A stretch of DNA of 64,000 bases from Siphonodentalium dalli (lineage: Eukaryota > Mollusca > Scaphopoda > Gadilida > Siphonodentaliidae), in contig CP136063.1 of assembly GCA_032622095.1 (NCBI GenBank), positions 81,011,980 to 81,075,979 on the forward strand. The letters are read 5' to 3'. The notes beneath the pieces were generated by a model. That model saw nothing but the letters and a program-made list of their open reading frames with translations. It made no database searches and was not told the origin of the DNA. The translations under genes and the position numbers were made by a program. Below are positions 56,356-64,000 of the stretch, one piece after another. Numbering within the stretch: the stretch's first letter is position 1; each line of letters begins with the position of its first letter.

Positions 56356-57770
56356 ATAGTCTGGTTTTACGAACCCATCCTATAACTTTTTCCCAAAATA
56401 AAAAAGAAACTTTCTTCAGAAGCAGTCGGTGATAATGAACTAAATTGTAAAATGGAATTAATTTGTATTTCAAAACGGTTTATTTTTTTTACTACTTATG
56501 CACTCTTATAGATATATTGTTATTGAATTAAGATTATAGTGACTACATATAAGATGAACTCATCTTTTTTATATCGCGCATTAATCAAGATAGTATTGGA
56601 CAAATTTATTTTGGTCTCATTTTGAATTTTTATTCCCTCCTCCTTATATCTACTCTTTCCTCCAAAACTGTTCGTAAACCAGGCTACTAAATGGTGGTGG
56701 CTTTATACGATTCTTGAGACACCTGTGTTTTATCATTGATGCTACTTGGAAGTAATTTTCAGTTTTTGAATGGTTGATTTGTTAAAAGTTTCCAACAAAA
56801 ATTGTCGTTATTAAATTTGGTGTCAAATGGGTGTCTTTAAGGTGGTGATTACCTCACAAATTTGAGAAATTCAGATTATTGTTCATGCTATTGGCATTGG
56901 AAGGCATAGGTTGTTACTGCAAGTAATTAGAATATTATAATTGAAATATACACATACCAGGAGATATCACGGTGGAGTTATCCATCACTTAAAAATAATG
57001 GAGTATGTTAGATATAAGAAATCTTTATATAGAACCTTACCGGAAATAAAATTGAGCTTTGGTCAGACTAATTGAGTAACTACGTTGAATGAAAGATAAA
57101 TCGACAGAACACAACACGCATCTTAATCGAGAATCATTTATCGAATGAATTATGAATCACGCACGGATATATTTTGTGAGTAACTCTGCAAGTTTGATAA
57201 AATATTTGAGATTACTATGCATGTTGTGCTGTATTTATTCTGCAGCATTGCGTCAGATATGTTCAATCCATGACTTTCACCGTAATTGGTTCTATAGCTA
57301 CCTTTATTGTGATTTAAGTCTGATGAACAATCAGTAATGATCGGACATCACCCGAAGTGCATCATTGACGTAATGTACGTCATCTTTCTTTGCGACTCAA
57401 CATGAATAATTCTGGCTTGTATTCCACTAGAAGTATACAATAATATGTATTCACTGGCTGGGATTCCGCTGAATACATATACCTCACGTCAATGGGTGGT
57501 AAATAAAACTGCTTCAATTGCACTTCCTACTTTTCTAATGCTTGATTCAGTTTTCTTATCACATCATCACTGGCATTATGGCAAAATTTTCTTAAATTTA
57601 CTAAGATTTGTTAAGATCTTGAATGCATACAAATTTAATATCTTTTCTCTGAAATAATGAGTTCTTATATCGGCGTCTATTGCTCAAATGATAGGAAAAT
57701 AGCTTAGTGAAAAATAGCTCATGCTGACCAATAGCAAACTTTCTCGTTATTACACCACATTTCATTACTC
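56356..57770. other. Intergenic, little recognised
   Basis: About 57050-57390 is an inverted relative of 47500-47830. No coding signal. A V-like fragment begins near 57771. Confidence 0.45.
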
Positions 57771-57930
57771 AATGTATTCTCCCACTCACTTATAAAAGTG
57801 TACATTGGAATGGTCTATTATTCGTTTGGATGGAAATTTTGATCATACACGTTCAACAATAACTTATCATCTGAGCTGTTCCCAACTGAACTAACATCAG
57901 TGAGAAATTAAATATCAAATGGTTAATTTA
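57771..57930. mobile_element. V-family fragment
   Basis: tgtattctcccactcactta, tggtctattattcg and aatggTTAA near the end; a single diverged half. Confidence 0.5.
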
Positions 57931-57964
57931 GAGTATATTCTCATTTTGACCATGGAAATGAAAG

Positions 57965-58181
57965 TACAGTAATGCCCTAAATAATCGACTCCTTAACCAC
58001 AGAAGTATTATGGGTAACTTTTCAGGATTTAGTCGGAACTATTGCTTGTTGCCATTCATCGGAAAGCTCTCAGTGAGAGCTTTCCGGTGAATGGCAACAA
58101 GCCATATTTCCGACGAAATCCTGAAAAGTTACCCATAATTCTGCTATGGTTAAGGAGTCGATTATTTTAGGCATTACTGTA
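57965..58181. mobile_element. M-family foldback MITE
   Basis: TA-CAGTAATGCCC to GGCATTACTG-TA; centre gctctcagtgagagc; a few arm mismatches. Confidence 0.85.
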
Positions 58182-58185
58182 TATT

Positions 58186-58975
58186 GAAGAGACCCGAGGT
58201 ACTTGCAGTGGGTAAATGTGCAAAAATTATAAATGTCTGTAAAAACATCACCACTAAAGAAGAACATGGAAAAACATATAAACTTTGTTCTTATATTAAC
58301 TATTGATATCTCTCCAATATCGAAATTTTGAGTGTTGAAACGATTGTTATGTAAAACAAAACTGTCAGTCATTTTTCAACAAACATCGCTGATCACGTAG
58401 AAAGTCTAAATATGATTTTCAGAATATTTTTCAATGCTTTGACCAATGTTTACTATAAAGTTTTGATTAAACTTTGGGATCTAATTAGACTTTGGTCGGT
58501 AATGCCACTGTAACAGTAATGTTTACATAACAATGGTTTCAATATAAGAAATTCGTTATTGGAGAGTTTTAATAATAAATATAAGTCGATCTATTTTTAC
58601 ATGTACTTGATAGTTGTTTATAGACTTTTATTAAATTTATGTTATTTAACCTGTCCATGACGGGAGCTGTGCTGGTGCAGCATTAATGACCCTGTGCCAG
58701 TACATTCTCTTATATATGCGAGACTCCCATAGAGAGCCTCGCATATGTAAGAGAATGCAATGGCTTACAAGATTAAGGAAATATTGTTAGGCCAATGCAT
58801 TCTCTTATATATGCAAGGAGCCCTATGGGTGACTCGCATATATAAGAGAATGCATTGGCACAGGGTTTTCGCAAAAATTCAGGAAGCTTCAGTCATCAAA
58901 GGGTTAAAATGAACTCACTTCGAAGGCCATGAGTCCATTTAAATTAAAAGTCTTTGTAAAACTTATGTTGAAGAT
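58186..58975. mobile_element. X-family element interrupted by a T MITE
   Basis: gcagtgggtaaatgtgcaaa at left is inverted relative to the 55.7-kb end; after the T element it resumes with aactcacttcgaagg. Confidence 0.65.
58646..58907. mobile_element. T-family MITE nested in an X element
   Basis: TTAA-CCTGTCCATGACGGGAGC to CAGTCATCAAAGGG-TTAA; two well-preserved hairpins. Confidence 0.83.
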
Positions 58976-59742
58976 TTTCTGGAGGCAAATCATGTTATAG
59001 AAGACCGTCTGTTTTAGAAATGTCCGATCGCATGTGCAAATAGAGCTACATCAGCTTATCATCAATTTTTTTTTTTTTTTTTTACACTTATATTTCTATC
59101 ACCAAATGTCTGATATAGAGTTGATATGAGAAGATTCACCAGTTTTTAACCTAAAATTAAATTTTGACCAAAAAATTAAGTTTTCGTGATCAACTTGATA
59201 TAGTTTTTGAAATTGTCTTCAAATCTATAAACTCACTTTATTCTGAAATAAAATATTTCAGATAATCCCCAGTATTAATTAGTAATTTTTAGTAATGTAA
59301 TGAGATTTCAAAATTAATGACTTTTGTAAGAAATAGAATATTTCATATTAAGTCTGATAGATCAATTTACACATTTTATGTGTCAATCAAACTGTCAGAT
59401 TTGCATATGAGCCAGACCTGCTGAAGCTCTTTTTGTCATCGGACTTTCACGTATGTTTGTTAATCTCACTAAGGCTGTAAATCTAATGATCTCCCAACTC
59501 ACATTCCATACAAACCTTATTACCTCTTCAGTGAGATGTATTAAGCTCGGGTATTTTACACGTTAGTGTAGCCATAGGATATAACCATACGATTAAAGCG
59601 ACCCAAGGCACTCATAGGTAAATGTGCAAAAATTATAATAAGTAATGTTTTTGCATGTTGAAACCATTCTTATCTAAACAGAACTGGTACAATGATTTGT
59701 TAACAAACATCGCTAATCGCATAGTAAGTTCAAGTATATTAG

Positions 59743-61478
59743 TATATATGTGACCCGCCATGTCAAATCCAGTCGTAAGTCGGGATTTTTTTTACCCTGT
59801 GCCAATGCATTCTCTTATATATGCGAGTCGACCATAGGTCGCCTCGCATATATAAGAGAATGCATTGGCCTAACAATTTTTTACAATTTTAATAATATTT
59901 TCTAGTATTCTTTAACAATTTTATAATTTCGCCCATACAGAGCCCCAGACAAATATGAGCAGACGACACTCTTCTATATGCTTCTATATATGTGTGGGGC
60001 TCCCCACAGATCCCCAGAACAAAAATTTACCCCGCCCCCAATAATACTTAATCCTATAGAAAGGTATCCAACTTGGCCCGGCCTAATTTTTTATTATTTT
60101 TACAATGTCCACAATCAGGTTAAAATACACCAAAATAATTTTTGTAACATAAATGCCTCATGTATAGTTAGAAAGATATGTTATTACTCTTCAATTTGAT
60201 GCATCCCCTGTAAAAATTGGTTAAGAAAAACTCTGGTTATGAGCACAGGTCTGATGCAAACCGACTGTAAAATTTCACTCGTTCGACATGATGTCCGCTA
60301 AACTCGATCAAAAAGTGCGATTTTTACACCGACTTGGGCTTCAAAAACACATTCAACGGTTAGTACAATATATATATTATGCACCATTAGCAGCGGAATT
60401 GTTTACTGACCCACCCAAACCAATCACGCTACATCACGGCATCGTATCTCTCGTATTTATTGAAAAATTCAGTTTCATAAACCCGGAAGGAAAGTTCATT
60501 TTTCCAAAGGCCGCCATTTGTCGGTTTCGGCTATGTGTACTCTCTATAGTTCATACCCAACACAATATATAACGAAGAAGTAGTGTATACTACTGTATAT
60601 ACGCTCTAAATATTTATGGAGTTATATTTCTGTCCATATGTATGTTTTCAAATCGGCATTCGTGTTAATTCAGTCTTTGTGTATTTATTTAACTATATAT
60701 TGTGTTGGGTATGAACTATAGAGAGTACACATAGCCGACCCCGACAAATGGCGGCCTTTGGAAAAATGAACTTTCCTTCCGGGTTTATGAAACTGAATTT
60801 TTCAATAAATACGAGAGATACGATGCCGTGATGTAGCGTGATTGGTTTGGGTGGGTCAGTAAACAATTCCGCTGCTAATGATGCATAATATATATATTGT
60901 ACTAACCGTTGAATGTGTTTTTGAAGCCCAAGTCGGTGTAAAAATTGCACTTTTTGATCGAGTTTAGCGGACATCATGTCGAACGAGTGAAATTTTACAG
61001 TCGGTTTGCGTCAGACCTGTGCTCATAACCAGAGTTTTTCTTAACCAATTTTTACAGGGGATGCATCAAATTGAAGATTGATAACATATCTTTCTAACTA
61101 TATATGAGGCATTTATGTTACAAAAATTATTTTGGTGTATTTTAACCTGATTGTGGACATTGTAAAAATAATAAAAAATTAGGCCGGGCCAAGTTGGATA
61201 CCTTTCTATAGGATTAAGTATTATTGGGGGTGGGGTAAATTTTTGTTCTGGGGACCTGTGGGGCTCCCTGCAGGGTAATGGATGTTTTTTATTTTATGTC
61301 CTAAAAATTGTAAGAAACATTTATTTAAAAAAAATGATAAAAAATTGTTAGGCCAATGCATTCTCTTATATATGCGAGGCGACCTATGGTCGACTCGCAT
61401 ATATAAGAGAATGCATTGGCACAGGGTAAAAAAAATCCCGACTTACAACTGGATTTGATATGGCGGGTCACATATATG
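59743..61478. mobile_element. K-family element carrying a large inverted repeat
   Basis: K ends and hairpin modules at both sides (59757-59870 and 61350-61475). Between them two arms of about 550 bp (about 60015-60577 and 60698-61255) are mirror images around a spacer of about 120 bp. The mirrored arms give matching 94-codon open frames at 60288-60572 (+) and 60693-60977 (-). I recognise no protein family in them. Confidence 0.87.
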
Positions 61479-61479
61479 A

Positions 61480-61692
61480 TTTTTCAGCAAGTTAGTACTG
61501 AGGCTTTATTGCAACCTGGGGAATGTAGCATTCTACTAACGTTGCTGAAAAGTTGAAAGATATCTACCATACCACTCCACAGAAAACATCATCTGAACTG
61601 CGCTCGATTGTAAATATTTACATCTCGATTCAGGACGCAACTATCAGTGATAAACTGACACAAATGATTTCGCCACCCAAGAGTCGGTGAAT
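61480..61692. repeat. Dispersed segment N, third copy, split by a J element
   Basis: gtaaatatttacatctcgat and ccactccacagaaaa, as at 14.8 and 52.5 kb; it resumes at 62144. Confidence 0.68.
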
Positions 61693-62143
61693 TTAAAGGT
61701 ACTCAATCCGATCAGACTCTCCTAAATTACTATTTCTTTGGCTTCGGGGTAAAAAATATTTTATTTGAGTCGAGGAACCCGCCCGTCAAAGCTCAGATTG
61801 ATCAGATATAGTTTGAAGTTTGTGATTTCGATTGTTTGATTACCAGAAACACGAGGTCAAACGGATGGTCTTACAGATAAAGATGGATAACTCTAAAATC
61901 AAGTGGTTATTATTACCACTTGATGTTAGAGTTATCCATCTTTATCTGCAAGACCGTCCATTTGACCTCGTGCTCTAATCAGTTTCTGGTCCACAAACAA
62001 TTGAAATTACAAACTTTAAAATTTATATCTGATCACTCTGAGCTTTGATGGGTAGGTTCCTCGACTTGAATCAAATATTTTTTACCCCCCGACGCCAAAG
62101 AAATAGTAATTTAGGAGCATCTGATCGGATTGAGTACCGTTAA
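61693..62143. mobile_element. J-family foldback MITE, complete, TTAA-flanked
   Basis: TTAA-AGGTACTCAATCCGATC to GATCGGATTGAGTACCG-TTAA; nearly the whole length is one palindrome centred on ggttattattacc. Confidence 0.83.
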
Positions 62144-62269
62144 TTATTATACAAGAATATCTGTGTGTGTTGCCAATATGGATTAATATTCATAGAAATA
62201 ATGACAGCAAGACTATTCTACATTTCTATTAGAATCACCCTGCTAGAGAGTTTCACATCACCTTAATCA

Positions 62270-62710
62270 GTAATGCCACTGTTTACGTAAAATGGTTTCA
62301 TTATGCAAAATCTCGTTATTGAAGAGTTACAATTAATGAAAATAAGAACAAAGTAAAACTATTTTCACATGTACTTGTTAACCCTTTCATGGCGGGAGCT
62401 GAGCTGGTGCAGCATTAAAGATTCTGTGCCAGGGCACACTCTTATATATGTAAGTCTCCCATAGGGAGCCTCGCATATATAAGAGAATGCACTGGCTTAC
62501 AAAATCAAGGTAAATATTGTTAGGCCAGTGTATTCCCTTATATAGGCGAGGCTCCCTATTGGAGACTCACATATATAAGAGAATACATTGGCACAGGGTT
62601 TTCGCAAAATTTCAGGAAGCTCCAGTCACGGAAGGGTTAATGATAGTTGTTTTTCAAACGTCTATAAAATTTATACATTTATTATGCATGAACCCACCTT
62701 GAGTCCCTTT
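62270..62710. mobile_element. X-family element interrupted by a T MITE
   Basis: atggtttcattatgcaaaat to catgaacccaccttgagtcc, with the T element in the acttg-TTAA-tgatagttg site. Confidence 0.62.
62378..62640. mobile_element. T-family MITE nested in an X element
   Basis: TTAA-CCCTTTCATGGCGGGAGC to CAGTCACGGAAGGG-TTAA; two hairpins. Confidence 0.83.
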
Positions 62711-62902
62711 AAAAGATGGTATTGTTGTGTGTACTCTATAGTGTGGCTGAATGGAACTCACCATTACGTCGTCACCTGTAGGTGGCAGCACTGTATTACC
62801 AGGCATGGCGACATCTTGGAAACCAGTGACATTTACAGTAATTTTCACAGGTTCACGGTACCAATTTAAATACGATAGACTAGATATATCATTTTAAATA
62901 AA

Positions 62903-63090
62903 ATGGTCAAACTATTGCTGTGTGCCGGGTTGTAAAAAAATACTAAAAGGTTATATGTTCCAAAAAGATCAAGGTACAAAAAAGATGTGGCAATTAGCAG
63001 CAAAACGTCTGGATCCCAGTACAAAGAAGTTATGGGAGCCGTCGAAACATACGACCCCTAGCGGCAATCGCGAAGGTGAGCCCCATTGGT
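62903..63090 (+). pseudogene. THAP zinc-finger-like fragment, frameshifted
   Basis: One frame reads NYCCVPGCKK, then YMFQKDQGTKKMWQLAAKR and LWEPSKHT, which resembles the start of a C2CH THAP domain (CxxxxC, Phe-x-Lys-Asp, KKW and PSK-type positions). The ATG at 62903 is in another frame: one extra A in gtcaaactattg separates it from the cysteine frame and gives an early stop. The later C and H of the finger (VCSEHF region) are not seen; a possible donor aag|gtgagc lies at about 63077. It may be a decayed THAP or P-element-like gene, or an exon of a real gene with a different start. Confidence 0.45.
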
Positions 63091-63115
63091 CATTGATTCT
63101 CGACAGATTTTAAGC

Positions 63116-63868
63116 CTTGCCATTTCAACTTTCCACATTATAATCACTCCATTGATATTGATTGACTCTCCAAGGTGAGCTACATTGTCATAGACGCTTT
63201 CATTTTATGTTATAAATCTTACAACTGTACACGTAAAATGATCATATTCAGCTTCAGTTTTGAGGTGTATGACTTATATGCATTGAGTTATCACACTTGC
63301 TCCATGTTTTGAAATTATCATACCAACTCTATGTGAACTTTCAGATGAGCACGATTCAATTGTAAGTGGAAGGATTTCCATTGTAGAAAGTAACCGATAG
63401 TTGGACTGCGCATGCTCACGTCAATATTGCAAGTCAAAATATAATATCAAGCACTGTTTGATTTTAGATTCAAAATCATGGCGTATCCTTGGATACCTCC
63501 TCTTGCGATGTAATCGCAGTCATGTGTATGTAAAAATAGCTGGAAAGATCGTAGGGTAGTCAATCACATGCTTACAAACAACCTATGATATCATCATCTA
63601 CAATGACATTGCTATCGTGTGAACAAACTTTGTCAGGCCCGATTCCTCCACTTACATTTGAATCGTGGTCATCTGAACGTTCACTAAATTCCCCTATTTG
63701 GATTTGACAGAATAACAACATCTGGTGATCAGATGCACAACAACAATATCTGGTGACCATCAGCAACAACCTCATTAATAGCAACCCTTGTTCGAAATGT
63801 CCCATTCTGTAATCTAAATCTCGAAATTAGCAGACGATAAGACAAGATACACCATTGATTACCATTGA
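63116..63868. other. Intergenic, nothing recognised
   Basis: An E-type end (gtgagctacattgtcataga) lies at about 63174-63210. The 77-codon minus-strand open frame at 63572-63805 has no family I recognise. Confidence 0.4.
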
Positions 63869-64000
63869 TACAGTAATGCCCCTTAACCACAACAGAATTA
63901 TGGGTAACTTTTCAGGATTTAGTCGGAAATATGGCTTGTTGCCATTCATCGGAAAGCTTTTCAGGATTTAGTCGGAAATATGGCTTGTTGCCATTCATCG
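63869..64000. mobile_element. M-family foldback MITE, cut by the window end
   Basis: TA-CAGTAATGCCC, then the left arm. tttcaggatttagtcgga through gccattcatcg appears twice in direct order, as in 56079-56355 but with a different junction. Confidence 0.78.

Noticed and set aside
60288-60977. Mirrored 94-codon frames as a real gene pair.
   Set aside because: No family is recognisable and both lie in arms of an inverted repeat inside a K element; kept only as a repeat feature.

Overview
The window is AT-rich, intron-rich animal DNA carrying one recognisable protein-coding gene on the + strand. Sixteen coding exons between 4116 and 48059 splice in frame into 967 residues that align from end to end with the FAM135A/FAM135B family: the DUF3657 N-terminal region, a variable Ser/Asp-rich middle, and a C-terminal DUF676 lipase-like alpha/beta hydrolase domain. 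The 5' exons (start codon and about the first 180-200 residues by comparison with the human protein) are not recognised here and probably lie upstream. The stop codon is at 48057-48059. One pre-vertebrate-type FAM135 gene with short exons, long introns and many TTAA-flanked MITEs suggests a marine invertebrate, most likely a lophotrochozoan such as a bivalve or gastropod mollusc. That assignment is inference.

Layout: 1-4115 is the 3' part of an upstream intron (minisatellite, MITEs). 4116-48059 holds the exons, with introns from about 0.5 to 11 kb. 48060-64000 is downstream DNA with no second intact gene; a broken THAP-domain-like fragment lies at about 62900-63090.

The introns and the downstream flank are packed with non-autonomous elements. 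I name the families for this window only. P (ends CCCTTTACCCAACA), T (CCCTTTCATGA), S (CCCTTTSAGTGCCAGG), V (CCCTTTCTATACT) and J (AGGTACTCAATCCGATC) are flanked by TTAA, like piggyBac-type MITEs. M (CAGTAATGCCC, flanked by TA) is a near-perfect foldback, Tc1/mariner-like. G, K, R, A and X are further inverted-repeat families, and C, D and E are long dispersed repeats. P, T, S and K have unrelated ends but share one internal hairpin module of about 65 bp. The hairpin core differs between families with compensating changes in both arms.

The main unusual features are this shared hairpin module, MITEs inserted within 8-45 bp of at least seven splice sites, a four-copy 56-bp duplication of a 5' splice site (exon ending 43755), repeated copies of a 3' splice-site region (exon starting 36114), and duplicated flanking DNA around foldback elements, including a 479-bp palindrome. 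No transposase gene, RNA gene or CRISPR array was seen.
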